64,000 nucleotides of DNA from Rivularia sp034931125 (GCF_034931125.1 NZ_JAYGHM010000004.1:62001-126000), one strand, 5' to 3'; counted from the first letter of the stretch, positions 1 to 9,143 are shown. Numbers and translations: made by a program. The notes: generated by a model not told the origin, from the letters alone.

Positions 1-1403
1 ATAGTTTGTAGTTGTAAAGCTAGAAAGAATACTGTAAAACACATTAACATAGGAATTAACGTATCTTGTATCAACCAGCGTCGATATTCTTTATGTAAAA
101 TGTACCAATGTGTAATTCTCGAAAGCACTAAATAATAAAGTATATTCAAAAAAGTTTTGATCAAGGCTGCTCCAAGTAACTGTAATTCTGGAACTATATA
201 TAACATTGCTGGAATTATCAAAACCAGGCTAAAACTATTAAATATTGCTGCTATTTGTGGTTTTCCAATTGCAAGCTGTAGTTGAGATGAAATAGTAGAA
301 ATATTATCTAACATAGCCCCAAAGGTTAATATTGCTAAAACACTTGATGCTTGTGCCGCTACATCTGGTGATTGAGTCCATAATTCGAGAATTATCGGTG
401 CAAAGAATATAAATGTAGAAGCTACGGGTATTACAGTTAACGATATGAACAAATTGCTTTTATGAAAGAAATCAATAAACTTTTGTTCGTCTGGTTGAGC
501 AGCTAATATTATCAGTTGTGGTGAAATAGCAACAACAAAAGGTTCAAGTATTATAGAAAGTTTTTGAGCTAAGGTACTGGCTAGCATATAATAGCCAAAT
601 TGTTCTAAAGAAACGAATTTAGAAAGCAAGATTTTGTCTATTTGTGATAGCATCATTGATACTATTGTCGTCCAACTAACCCCTACAGCAAACCGCCATG
701 TTTGTTGTAATATTTCAAGCTTAAAGCTTGGTCGATTTTCGGTTTTAGGGACATAGCGCCAAGCAAACACCATAATTAACAAAACTTCTACAATTGCGAT
801 GAATGCTTGCCACAGCAAAAATGCTATAATTGTTGGCGAAATCATCACCAAAATTACAACCGCTCCCAATTCCCTGAAAGTTTTTAATATTACCTCCAAA
901 ATATTAAGCTGCACCTGTTTTTCTAACGCAATTAACGTTCCTCTGTAGGTTGTAACTGGCCACCTAATAGCTACAGTTAAACCTAAAATTATCACCGCCC
1001 ATTTAACAGTTTTTAAGTCAAGATTTTCGGCATTAATCCATTGAGTGCTAATTGGTTGTGCAAGTAATACCATCAACAAAAGTATTACCGTACCCGTACA
1101 CCAGTAAATTATCTCTGTTGTTCTTAATAAGTCTGGTATAGTTAAAACTTTTTCCGGGATAGCCTTACGTAAAGAGACTTCCCGTTTAATAGTTGCACTC
1201 AAACCCAAATCGAGCAGCCCAACAAATGAAATTACCGCATAAAATCCCCCTATCAAACCATAAGCTTCTACACCCAAGTAATGCAGGTAAACTGGAACCA
1301 GCAAAAAACTCAACAAGTTAGACCAGAAGTTACCAGCATAATTGGCGATCGCATTCAATTTTAGCTGAGACAACGACTTAAGTTTCTGTATTAATGCGGT
1401 CAT
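1..1403 (-). CDS. Oligosaccharide flippase (MOP/Wzx type), 3' end beyond window
   Basis: Reading the minus strand from the ATG at 1403 gives about 467 codons open to the window edge. The protein starts MTALIQKLKSLSQLKLNAIA and then shows many hydrophobic segments separated by short charged loops, as in polysaccharide-biosynthesis (MATE-like, MOP superfamily) flippases. The phrase YLGVEAYGLIGGFYAVISF near residue 45 matches the conserved first membrane hairpins of that family, and SQIDKILLSKFVSLEQFGYY in the middle matches its second half. Family members move lipid-linked oligosaccharides across the inner membrane for exopolysaccharide or glycolipid assembly. The substrate cannot be read from sequence. 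The gene is truncated by the window, not by mutation. Glycosyltransferases at the opposite edge are about 60 kb away. Confidence 0.85.
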   Translation of the reverse strand, partial: MTALIQKLKSLSQLKLNAIANYAGNFWSNLLSFLLVPVYLHYLGVEAYGLIGGFYAVISFVGLLDLGLSATIKREVSLRKAIPEKVLTIPDLLRTTEIIYWCTGTVILLLMVLLAQPISTQWINAENLDLKTVKWAVIILGLTVAIRWPVTTYRGTLIALEKQVQLNILEVILKTFRELGAVVILVMISPTIIAFLLWQAFIAIVEVLLIMVFAWRYVPKTENRPSFKLEILQQTWRFAVGVSWTTIVSMMLSQIDKILLSKFVSLEQFGYYMLASTLAQKLSIILEPFVVAISPQLIILAAQPDEQKFIDFFHKSNLFISLTVIPVASTFIFFAPIILELWTQSPDVAAQASSVLAILTFGAMLDNISTISSQLQLAIGKPQIAAIFNSFSLVLIIPAMLYIVPELQLLGAALIKTFLNILYYLVLSRITHWYILHKEYRRWLIQDTLIPMLMCFTVFFLALQLQT

Positions 1404-1867
1404 TATGGGAACTGCTAATTAGGGATTAAGTACGTCCGTATCCCTTTTGCTGTTATTCTCAAACAGCGCCAAGCTAACCGATTTTTACAGGTAATGGCAA
1501 CCGTATACTGATAATGTTTGCTTATATTGTTTGTCAAGTTATGTGCTTTATGCGGTGGCTTAACCATTCAATTGAAGTTTTTGCAATTTCTGAGAGTGAA
1601 TTACGAAAAATTTCCAGCTAAGCAATTCTAGGTTAATTGAAATTAATCAAGTTATCGAGCAAAAACAAAAAGATGCTATTTTAATACTAACCTCATAACT
1701 TAATATTGAAACACCATTATTGAAAGTAAGGAATTATGTAAAAATAAGTTGCAGAACTAGGCACTAGGAAATAAATGTACCCGAAATAATCCTATGGTTG
1801 TAAATGACAATAGTATAATTTGTTTGAATTTGACTCATGCGAAGATATTATTCACATAATTATAAAT

Positions 1868-1993
1868 AGGACTTACGCAACTGGCATATTTTGGTCGTAG
1901 GGTGCTGTGACACTTCGCTTGATTTCTAACGCAATATAATGGTTTATGTGTCACGCACCGTTCCCTCAGTCTTGTGACAATTACGTAAGTCCT
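1868..1993. mobile_element. MITE-like element with aggacttacg(c/t)aa termini
   Basis: The left end aggacttacgcaa at 1868 is mirrored by ttacgtaagtcct ending at 1993, giving 13-bp terminal inverted repeats with one mismatch around a 126-bp element without coding capacity. Further copies or ends occur at 51729-51809, 57044-57055 and 57601-57653. That pattern fits a non-autonomous element mobilised by a transposase not present here. Confidence 0.7.
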
Positions 1994-2035
1994 GATAAAC
2001 TTGAATTAGCAGAAAATTAGAAAGTAAGGATTATT

Positions 2036-2122
2036 AACGGCGGAGGTGGTAGAAAGCCAAAATTATCACCATCGGAACAAGTGATATTGACACTAACGTA
2101 CTTGATACATTTTACGACATTA
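2036..2122 (+). pseudogene. Scrap of an IS transposase N-terminus
   Basis: A 29-codon stretch translates as NGGGGRKPKLSPSEQVILTL followed by TYLIHFTTL. This resembles the helix-turn-helix N-terminal region of cyanobacterial DDE transposases, where (G)GRPPKLS.EEQ.LLTL.YLR.F is typical. There is no start codon, and the frame runs directly into the palindromic repeat at 2123. Only a remnant of the insertion sequence survives. The family assignment comes from motif memory and is tentative. Confidence 0.5.
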
Positions 2123-2160
2123 TGTCCCCTTCGGGACACGCTTACGCGAACGCTATCGCA
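2123..2160. repeat. Small palindromic repeat (tgtcc..ggaca core)
   Basis: The core tgtccccttcgggaca (2123-2138) forms a hairpin and is followed by cgcttacgcgaacgctatcg. A relative with core tgtccttacggaca followed by cgctgcgctacc lies at 16243-16268, where it interrupts the DUF421 gene. Such short palindromes are dispersed in many cyanobacterial genomes. Confidence 0.6.
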
Positions 2161-2255
2161 ATTTAAAAGCTAGTTATAGTAAGACTTTGGTCTGATAATT
2201 TGCTATTTTGCCGCATTCGCATCATATTAAAGGTGTTCCCAGTTCATTCAACGCC

Positions 2256-2510
2256 ATGTCAGATTCAAAGTCTTTTGATGAAGCTCTAGACGCACTATAT
2301 CAATCCGCGAAGGCATCCGCCGATTTTATCAAGGTATCATTAACTTCAGAAGATATTGATTTCAATTCAGCTTACAAAGAACGCTTAAAAGTGGCGCTCT
2401 CGGTATTGAAAATTACATGGCTGAATGAAGACGACGAAGAGGAAGAATATGAAGACGATGAAGACGATGAAGACGACGACGAATTATCCTACATAATAAG
2501 TAACAATTAG
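2256..2510 (+). CDS. Small acidic hypothetical protein
   Basis: From the ATG at 2256 the product is 84 aa, beginning MSDSKSFDEALDALYQSAKA. The first 60 residues look like two amphipathic helices, and the last 25 are almost pure Asp/Glu (EDDEEEEYEDDEDDEDDDE) before ELSYIISNN. The frame stays open upstream to a TTG at 2208, but that extension adds no recognisable sequence, so the ATG is preferred. I do not recognise the family. The acidic tail could mimic DNA or bind cations or basic proteins, but nothing in the context shows which. It sits in a decayed region and could be a remnant. Confidence 0.4.
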   Translation: MSDSKSFDEALDALYQSAKASADFIKVSLTSEDIDFNSAYKERLKVALSVLKITWLNEDDEEEEYEDDEDDEDDDELSYIISNN

Positions 2511-2593
2511 AAGAAGAATATTGAAATTTTAAGCGATGAGCGAAGTTCCTTCGTAGGCGATCTCGTAGCGCGTGCGAAGGACTTAGAGACTTG

Positions 2594-2938
2594 TTACTGC
2601 GTCGCTACCCGATGAAAAGTTCGCCACAAAACGCGACTCATCACTAAGAGGAAAGAATAGTCTAGCCAAACAAGAGTATCGGCTTTTCCCCAAACGATAT
2701 CGCGTACTGTGCTGTGATTACCGTCAACAATCCAACTATTACCAGGTAAAGATTGTTTAACGCGATCGCGAAAAATATCACTACAGTGTTGCTACCCAAT
2801 TCGGTTCCCAGTATAGAGAATCTAACTCGAAATGAGGAATCATCAGCGAATGCGAAACTTGATGAGCCAAAGTTGTTTTACCCGTACCGCTGGTACCGAT
2901 TACACAAATACGTTGCGGTAGAGCAGGGGCTGAAGGTT
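2594..2938 (-). pseudogene. Frameshifted P-loop kinase (adenylate-kinase/FlaR-like)
   Basis: The minus strand encodes RICVIGTSGTGKTTLAHQVS and then IPHFELDSLYWEPNWVATL before stopping near 2788. The next frame continues DIFRDRVKQSLPGNSWIVDG, followed by NHSTVRDIVWGKADTLVWLDY and SFLLVMSRVLWRTFHR up to the stop at 2594. Together these give the Walker A (GTSGTGKTT) and the ..WIVDGN....R..VW..ADT.VWLDY.. signature of small cytoplasmic P-loop kinases annotated as topology-modulation or adenylate-kinase-like proteins. The frame break near 2785 and truncation at both ends mean it is not functional. Its upstream part runs directly into the duplicated nuclease fragment at 2939. Confidence 0.7.
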
Positions 2939-3217
2939 TCACTCATCCGCTTGGTAAATTTGACGAATTTCTTCTAAAGTATTTTTTGTGCGTATACCTT
3001 CCCTAATTGCGGTTAAAACTTCTAAATCTTTTATCTGAGATATTTCTGACATTAAATGTAAACCTTCCGAACCAAATTTAAGTTGTAAACCCAGTTCAAT
3101 TCCTGAAATTAAACCCTTTATTTCCCCTTGATTCAAATCTTGATACCAAGGTGATTCTTGCAATACAGTCATATCCCACCTCATAATTTGCTGTACTAAT
3201 CGAGTTGATAATACAAA
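2939..3217 (-). pseudogene. Duplicated 3' end of the Rpn-like nuclease gene
   Basis: This segment repeats, with few changes, the last 280 bp of the gene at 3238-4089 at a spacing of about 303-306 bp. An 81-codon frame starting MRWDMTVLQESPWYQDLNQG remains open and ends ..IYQADE. Relative to the parent it lost one codon (QEILNQ became QDLNQ) and lacks the N-terminal nuclease domain. Homology stops near 3217, after gataatacaaa. It is a tandem-duplication scrap; expression cannot be excluded because the frame is intact. Confidence 0.7.
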
Positions 3218-3237
3218 ACAGTTTTTTGAACAAAATT

Positions 3238-4089
3238 TCAGGTTTCATCCGCTTGATAAATTTGACGAATCTCTTCTAAAGTATTTTTTGTGCGTATACC
3301 TTCCCTAATTGCGGTTAAAACTTCTAAATCTTTTATCTGAGATATTTCTGACATTAAATGTAAACCTTCTGAACCAAATTTAAGTTCTAAACCTAATTCA
3401 ATTCCTGAAAGTAAACCTTTTATTTCTCCTTGGTTCAAAATCTCTTGATACCAGGGTGATTCTTGCAATACAGTCATATCCCACCTCATAATTTGCTGTA
3501 CTAATTGAGTTGATAATACAAAGCTAGCAAAGAAAGCTAAAAGTGGTTCTAATTCATCTAATTTTTCATCGGCACGCAATAACTGTACCGCTTGCTGCAC
3601 TACAGCTACTTCGTTTCCACCTTTAAGTATTGGTACAAAAGGAAGCAATGAAGAAAGCGATTGTTGAAAAACTAGTTGTACATCTACTTCCCATAAATTA
3701 ATTACTCGATAGTCTTGACGTGCCTGCAAACCTAAAACTTGCGATCGATAATTATTAGCAATTTCTACAGTTTGCGGTGGTTGCAAGATATTAATTAATA
3801 CTGGGTAAACTGGTAAATCATATTTCTCTTCTGCTAATGCTGCATAAGCCCTTATTCTTCTTGGTGAACGATTATCGTAACGTAATTGCAGTTCGTTCAA
3901 TACTAGAAAATTACCAACTTGTGGATGATGAGCTTTGACAACTACATCACTTTCTCGGCTAATCCATTGAAACTCTGAAGCAAGAATTTCTCGTGCCGAA
4001 ACTTCCGCCGATTGCGTTACCCACTTTACCCAAGCATCTGGGGATAAACTAATTAAACGTTTGCTGCCGATATCTGCTGTTTTTGGCAT
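3238..4089 (-). CDS. Rpn/PD-(D/E)XK-like nuclease family protein (DUF4351-like C-terminus)
   Basis: The 283-aa product starts MPKTADIGSKRLISLSPDAW, a form common to cyanobacterial Rpn-family (recombination-promoting nuclease, transposase-31-like) proteins. Residues 35-110 carry a PD-(D/E)XK-like pattern: ASEFQWISRESDVVVKA, then FLVLNELQLRYDNRSPRRIR and LPVYPVLINI. The C-terminal 80 residues resemble the region that ends many cyanobacterial members of this family. Known Rpn proteins cut DNA and promote RecA-independent recombination; activity of this copy is inferred only. It lies 17 bp downstream of a ribbon-helix-helix gene on the same strand, so the two are probably co-transcribed. Its 3' end has been duplicated downstream. 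Confidence 0.7.
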   Translation of the reverse strand: MPKTADIGSKRLISLSPDAWVKWVTQSAEVSAREILASEFQWISRESDVVVKAHHPQVGNFLVLNELQLRYDNRSPRRIRAYAALAEEKYDLPVYPVLINILQPPQTVEIANNYRSQVLGLQARQDYRVINLWEVDVQLVFQQSLSSLLPFVPILKGGNEVAVVQQAVQLLRADEKLDELEPLLAFFASFVLSTQLVQQIMRWDMTVLQESPWYQEILNQGEIKGLLSGIELGLELKFGSEGLHLMSEISQIKDLEVLTAIREGIRTKNTLEEIRQIYQADET

Positions 4090-4106
4090 ATTATTGACAT
4101 ATTTAA

Positions 4107-4325
4107 TTATTCTATTAAATCATCAAGTTTAGCCAGTATTCTCAAACCTTCTTCTGGATTGCCAGTTGCAGCCATTGCTTTAAATCTTGTATTAGCATCA
4201 AATTCAGCTAAAGCTAGAGTAGAAAGTTCTTCAATCAGCTTATTGATACTTATACCTTTAGCTTGAGCAAGTTCTTTCAATCTATGATGTTTTTCGTCTG
4301 GTAAGCGAATAGTTAAAGTTGCCAT
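4107..4325 (-). CDS. Ribbon-helix-helix antitoxin/DNA-binding protein
   Basis: The 72-aa product begins MATLTIRLPDEKHHRLKELA and continues QAKGISINKLIEEL. This is the beta-strand/helix/helix plan of CopG/HicB-type RHH proteins: TIRLP strand, then helix, then GISINKLIEE helix. The C-terminal tail RFKAMAATGNPEEGLRILAK is typical of cyanobacterial antitoxins of this size. These dimerise, bind operator DNA and usually neutralise a toxin encoded next door. Here the neighbour is an Rpn-like nuclease instead of the more usual PIN toxin. An operator should lie in the AT-rich DNA above 4325, but no clear palindrome was identified. Confidence 0.75.
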   Translation of the reverse strand: MATLTIRLPDEKHHRLKELAQAKGISINKLIEELSTLALAEFDANTRFKAMAATGNPEEGLRILAKLDDLIE

Positions 4326-4864
4326 GTAAACTAATATAATTCTGCCTTTTGATAGATGCGCGATTTAAATTATTTTTAAAACAATAGGATATTTGTTGAT
4401 TGTACTAATTTTTGGACTTTAGTACTGCTACCAACTGCATAAGTAAACTCATCTTTTACCTATTTATAAAGTAAGCAAAAGTCAGTGAATAAACTACCTG
4501 ACTTTTTTATAAAATTGATAATAAGCCCGTGGAAAAAGTAATGTTGTTTCGTTGGTTGAGGACTTCCCGCTGATTTGTCAGACGCATATTGTCGAGGAAA
4601 GGAGCGACTTTATGCCTCAATTATTTCTTGGCAGATTACTACTAGGAGATTACGTGCATAAGTTCTTTTCGCTGAAATTTATATATGGGTAGAAGCAAAT
4701 TGCTCCAAAGTGCATAAGTTCTTTTCGGTCAAACCCATAAATATGTAGAAGGAAACCAATTAAGGTGGAGCGGGAGCTTGTCTCCTTGCGATAGAGCTTA
4801 ATTCTGACTTCTGTCAATGAGTTAATCCTCGATTTAAACAATACAATAGTACTGTTATAAACAT
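4326..4864. other. Intergenic region with an 18-bp direct repeat
   Basis: No convincing gene is seen. The 18-mer gtgcataagttcttttcg occurs at 4654 and again at 4710, each followed by related sequence (gctgaaattta / gtcaaaccca). Because this lies between divergently transcribed genes (RHH on minus, STAND on plus), the repeats could be binding sites or a small tandem duplication. A 63-codon minus frame here has no protein-like character. Confidence 0.5.
4654..4727. repeat. 18-bp direct repeat gtgcataagttcttttcg
   Basis: Two perfect 18-bp copies start at 4654 and 4710, 56 bp apart, in the upstream region of the STAND ATPase gene. Confidence 0.6.
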
Positions 4865-7800
4865 ATGATTATGACATCATTACCAGTCACTAATCTTACT
4901 GCTATTCCCTTTGAGCATGATATTCAACAACTAACCAAAAATTTCACTGGACGACGTTGGATATTCGACAAAATTGATGAATGGTTAAATAAAGAAAATA
5001 AACAAAACAATCGCTTTTTTCTTCTGACTGGGAGACCGGGGACTGGCAAAAGCGCGATCGCCGCTCAATTAACCAAGATTCGCAAAGACATAAAAGCCTA
5101 CCATTTCTGTAGAGCAGGAGACGTGGAAACCGTTAGACCAAACCGTATATTTCGGTCATTAGCGGCTCAGTTAGGAAAAAGCCTACCACTCTACGGACAA
5201 GCTTTGGCGAATACCATTAAGCCAGTCCACCTGCGAGTAGAGGTCAATGTTCAAATTGAATCTATGACCGGAAGTCAGCTTACAGGAGTTTATATTGAAA
5301 ATCTCGAAGAAAGCGACCCGGATGATGAGCTAGATATTCTCATTCGAGCGCCTTTTGCTGAATTGGAGAAGATGTATGCTGACAAGCCGCAGGAACGACC
5401 TAACAAAGCAGTTATTTTGATTGATTCCCTCGATGAAGCTGTGACTACTACAGGGGATACAAACTTGGTTAGGCTGTTGGCGGGATTGTCTAATTCCGAT
5501 TTACCCCCCTGGGTACGTTTTATCATGACTTCCCGCCCAGAAAACCGAGTAATGCGAGAGTTTAAACCACTTGAGCCTTACAATCTGGATGAAAAGTCTG
5601 AGGAAAGTAACACCGATATCTACCAGTATATTAAGGAACGAGTACGAGAAACAAAGCTCCAGGATGTTTTACAAGAAGCTAAGGTCGCAGTTGAAAACCT
5701 CAGTGGTCAGATTGTAGAACTCTCAGACGGTATTTTCTTGTACGCGGAGTTGCTCCTAAATGACATCGAAGCACAAAGACAATCCATAAATGATTTATCT
5801 GCTTTACCTAAAGACATTGATGACATTTACCACAACTTCCTCAAGCGTTTCACGACAGATGAATGGCAAAACAAGTATCAGCCCATCCTGGGAAGGTTAA
5901 CGGTAACACAGGAACCATTAACGGAAGAACAGTTGGTAAATTTTACAGGTATCAAACCCGAACAATTGCGGGATTACTTGGGGGTAGTACGCCAGTTCTT
6001 AAATGAAGTTAAGGACAAAGAAGGAAAAAAAATTTACGTCATATTTCACCAATCTCTCCGGGATTATTTGCTAGACAAAGAACGTAACAACGATTTTTGG
6101 TGTGATGCTCAAACGCAGCATAAGTTAATTATTGATTATTACAAGAAAGATTCTCAATCCTGGGAAGAAGTGGACTTGATAAAAGTCGATAAGTATGGGT
6201 TGTTACATCTACCAAAACACCTGGATACTGCTGGACGGGAAGAAGAATTTTATACGCTGTTAACTGGTTCACCGAAATGGATGGAGAGCAAGTTTCAGTT
6301 CTTCTCTAGGGATACAGAATATGTAGATGACTTGGAATTAGCGATTAATAAATTCAGCGATCCATTAGAATCAAATCAATTGCTAACACTGATCAAGCTT
6401 TACACAGCACGACAAGTAGTACACCAGCGTTCAAGCAATTATGAAGATATCGATCTCAAAACTTTAGTATTGTTAGGACGTGAAACAGAAGCTCTTGCTT
6501 ATGCTCGTTTACGCAAGAATTTTAATCGCAGGTTTACAGCTTTAATGGCTATTTTTAATGCACTGGAAGAAAAAAGCCAGTACAGTTCTACTGTTTTAGA
6601 TGTATCAGATGTTCTCAATGAAGCTAAAGAAGTTGCAAAGCTAATTGATAAAGTTTCCCTAGAAGTAAAGACACTCTTAGATTTTGCAACAGCCCTACTG
6701 AAAGCTAGCAACTTCACCGAAGCTGAAAAACTTGCAGATGAAATAAAAAACACCTTTGTTAAAATAAAGGTATTACAAAAATTGGCAGTAGCTTTAGCTC
6801 AAGCAGGAAATACTCAGAAAACTATTGCTGTCTTTGAAAAAGTCAAAGAACTAATTGACACAATTGAGGAAAACTGGGCTAAAGCAGAAGCACTAAGGGA
6901 ATTGGCAGCAGCCTTATCAATGGTTGGGTATGCTCAAGAAGCGAATAAATTTTTCTCCAAAGCCAAAAAAGTTAGCGATGCAATAACGGACAATTTGCTT
7001 AAGACAGATAAGCTGATTGATTTAGCACTGGCTCTAGTTCAAGCAAAAAAAGTCAATGAAGCAAGTTTAATTTTTAATGAAGCTGAAAAACTCGCGCGCA
7101 CAATACAGACTTGGGAACAGATAAAGGTGCTGCCAAAGTTGGCAATAGCTCTATCCCAAGTAGGGTTTGTTAAGCAAGCAGAAGAAGTTTTCATTGAAGT
7201 TAAAAATATTGTACAAAAAGAACAAAATTGGACCTTAGCAGATGCCTCAACGAACTTGGCAACAGCCCTAGTTCAAGCTCAAGATATCACAGAAGCAACA
7301 AAGCTTTTCCGCGAAGCAATAGAAGTAGAAAACGGCTTTGAAAAAGGTGGGGAACTAACAAAACAACTAAGAAAATTTGCACAAGTCTTAGTTCAGGCTG
7401 GATTTACAAAGGAAGCAATAGAATTCTTTAGCGATGCAATAGAATCTGCAAACACCATTCAAAACAACTGGCGACGGAAACCAGAGTTGCTGGACTTGGC
7501 GGGCGCTTTAGCTCGGGCGAAGTTTGTCGAAGAAGCCCGTGCAGTTTTTGCTGAAGCAGAGGAGCTTGCACTTACCAGTGGTGAGAAAGAGTCGTGGCAA
7601 GAAAAAGTACTGATTAAATGGGCAGCCGCTTTAAATTTGGCTAGCTTTACCCAGGAAGCACCTACAATCTGCAATGACTACCTAAAAGTTAACCAAGCAG
7701 CACAAGAAATTGAACAATATTGGGAGGAAGTCTCGTCTTACCCTAGGGATGCTATAGAAAAATCACTGATGAAGAATTCGGAGGAGAAAGCAGAATTACA

Positions 7801-8215
7801 AGAATTACAACAGGAACAATTCATGAGTATAAAAGCAATAAGTTTGAGTCAGGATAAATGCTTTACAAAGGCATTGAGTACTCTTGGACTAAAAGAAAAA
7901 CCAAGTCAATTTTTAGAAAACTTAGCAAGTTGGACACCAGCTTTTAAGGAATTTGACCAGAAGCTATTACTAAATATTCTTCAAGAGACAACACGCATCT
8001 TTGGATGGAATTATCCATATTGGAACGATATCTATGCCAAATTTACTTACAGCAGGCATGACTTTCTTCCTCCTAAAGAAGTCGAACGCCTTGAAGCTTG
8101 TATTCAGGAAGCTATTACTATTATTTCCTCCAATATTCCCAAAACCAAACAGTTTAGAAAAAAAATTAATGAATATATTCTTGATATAGTCAGTGCCAAG
8201 CTTAATACTGTTTAA
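4865..8215 (+). CDS. STAND/NACHT-like ATPase with C-terminal helical repeats
   Basis: The 1116-aa product has a short N-terminus without a recognisable effector domain. A P-loop ATPase follows: Walker A GRPGTGKSA with Lys at residue 62, Walker B VILIDSLDEA near residue 183, and a sensor-like IMTSRPE near 220. A winged-helix-like region with the phrase VIFHQSLRDYLLDKE comes near residue 395. From about residue 555 to 950 there are repeated 40-50 residue helical hairpins (L..LA.AL..AG...EA..FF..A) of TPR type. This is the plan of STAND signal-transducing ATPases, which oligomerise when the repeats sense a ligand. It is transcribed towards two secreted unknowns and a CHAT protease. The ligand is unknown, and a role in defence or regulated proteolysis is inference. 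Confidence 0.8.
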   Translation: MIMTSLPVTNLTAIPFEHDIQQLTKNFTGRRWIFDKIDEWLNKENKQNNRFFLLTGRPGTGKSAIAAQLTKIRKDIKAYHFCRAGDVETVRPNRIFRSLAAQLGKSLPLYGQALANTIKPVHLRVEVNVQIESMTGSQLTGVYIENLEESDPDDELDILIRAPFAELEKMYADKPQERPNKAVILIDSLDEAVTTTGDTNLVRLLAGLSNSDLPPWVRFIMTSRPENRVMREFKPLEPYNLDEKSEESNTDIYQYIKERVRETKLQDVLQEAKVAVENLSGQIVELSDGIFLYAELLLNDIEAQRQSINDLSALPKDIDDIYHNFLKRFTTDEWQNKYQPILGRLTVTQEPLTEEQLVNFTGIKPEQLRDYLGVVRQFLNEVKDKEGKKIYVIFHQSLRDYLLDKERNNDFWCDAQTQHKLIIDYYKKDSQSWEEVDLIKVDKYGLLHLPKHLDTAGREEEFYTLLTGSPKWMESKFQFFSRDTEYVDDLELAINKFSDPLESNQLLTLIKLYTARQVVHQRSSNYEDIDLKTLVLLGRETEALAYARLRKNFNRRFTALMAIFNALEEKSQYSSTVLDVSDVLNEAKEVAKLIDKVSLEVKTLLDFATALLKASNFTEAEKLADEIKNTFVKIKVLQKLAVALAQAGNTQKTIAVFEKVKELIDTIEENWAKAEALRELAAALSMVGYAQEANKFFSKAKKVSDAITDNLLKTDKLIDLALALVQAKKVNEASLIFNEAEKLARTIQTWEQIKVLPKLAIALSQVGFVKQAEEVFIEVKNIVQKEQNWTLADASTNLATALVQAQDITEATKLFREAIEVENGFEKGGELTKQLRKFAQVLVQAGFTKEAIEFFSDAIESANTIQNNWRRKPELLDLAGALARAKFVEEARAVFAEAEELALTSGEKESWQEKVLIKWAAALNLASFTQEAPTICNDYLKVNQAAQEIEQYWEEVSSYPRDAIEKSLMKNSEEKAELQELQQEQFMSIKAISLSQDKCFTKALSTLGLKEKPSQFLENLASWTPAFKEFDQKLLLNILQETTRIFGWNYPYWNDIYAKFTYSRHDFLPPKEVERLEACIQEAITIISSNIPKTKQFRKKINEYILDIVSAKLNTV

Positions 8216-8423
8216 GTAGTTGAGCGCAAAAAATTATAAATATGTCATTGGGTTAACGTTCGCCGCAAGTCAAATCTCAGCGTTTCCGCAAGTAAATAGC
8301 AATCGCAAAAGTTTTGGCTAATTTAAATTCTGTTACATAGTTAGGTTGATTCATACATATTTACCTACTTATCGAGAATAGACCATTTTTAGAAGATTAA
8401 CGAAGTAAAAAGGAGTAACAAGA

Positions 8424-9143
8424 ATGAAAAAAAGTACTTACACGCATTTGCCTAGAGTAAATCAAGAGTTTAACAACAATCTAGTTACTAAGAACATGAT
8501 TTTATCTAAGAGGTTCAATATAAAGTCATTCAAGAATGTTGCAAGTTGTTTATTGTCATCAATCGTGGCAATTTCAATCTTAGGTATAGCTAATAAGAGT
8601 GTTGCTCAAAATAGAAATGAAAGGTCGGGATTTATTGCTGTTATGAGACTCAATAAAAATAATGAATTTTTATTTATTCGTCAAGAAGCAACTATAGTAG
8701 AAAAAGTTAAAAAACCTAGTCGCAATATTAATAATGAGGAGGTTGAACCAGACCTGTTAGAGAATATTGTTGGTAAACTTCAATACGTCGTTCAAGCTGG
8801 CAAAAATAAATTTAAAAAACATTTAGCTCCAACTACAATAGTTCAGCTTTCTGATTGTAAAGAAAACGGTTGGTGTCGTTTAGAAAAAATTATTGAGAAT
8901 CAAGGTAATAAAGGTCAGGAATGGGAGAATCCTAATTTCCGAGCGCGCCACAGCCATACTTATCCTAATGTTGGTAATGAAGAAACACAGGTACCTCTAG
9001 AAGCATGGGTACCTTCTAATAATTTTTGTGACATAGACGGTAATGCTCGACCTTTAATAGATTGTTCGAGACAAACAAGAGATATGGTAGAAGCAAATCC
9101 TGAGGTAAAAGGATTTAAAATAATTCGATCTGGAAACCAGTAG
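8424..9143 (+). CDS. Secreted hypothetical protein
   Basis: The 239-aa product has a long N-terminal leader. After about 40 polar and basic residues comes a hydrophobic stretch ASCLLSSIVAISILGIANKS ending VAQ, a plausible signal-peptidase site near residue 61. The mature part (about 178 aa) contains four Cys in two pairs (CKENGWC and CDIDGNARPLIDC), which could form disulphides outside the cytoplasm. The ATG at 8424 is preceded by aaaaggagtaacaaga, a good Shine-Dalgarno. I do not recognise the family. It lies 208 bp after the STAND gene on the same strand, with its own AT-rich upstream region, so co-regulation is possible but not shown. Confidence 0.55.
   Translation: MKKSTYTHLPRVNQEFNNNLVTKNMILSKRFNIKSFKNVASCLLSSIVAISILGIANKSVAQNRNERSGFIAVMRLNKNNEFLFIRQEATIVEKVKKPSRNINNEEVEPDLLENIVGKLQYVVQAGKNKFKKHLAPTTIVQLSDCKENGWCRLEKIIENQGNKGQEWENPNFRARHSHTYPNVGNEETQVPLEAWVPSNNFCDIDGNARPLIDCSRQTRDMVEANPEVKGFKIIRSGNQ

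Larger units (their letters stand above)
1404..2255. other. Non-coding stretch with MITE and transposase scrap
   Basis: No intact gene is seen between the flippase start and the small acidic ORF. The segment is AT-rich and holds a short inverted-repeat element (1868-1993), a degenerate transposase fragment (2036-2122) and a small palindromic repeat (2123-2160). Promoters for the flippase should lie just above 1403, but no convincing hexamers could be picked. Confidence 0.6.

Noticed and set aside
2753..2977. 74-codon plus frame
   Set aside because: Antisense to the P-loop kinase remnant, whose minus-strand translation is clearly the real signal.
4650..4841. 63-codon minus frame upstream of the STAND gene
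   Set aside because: Composition is random and it overlaps the 18-bp direct repeats.
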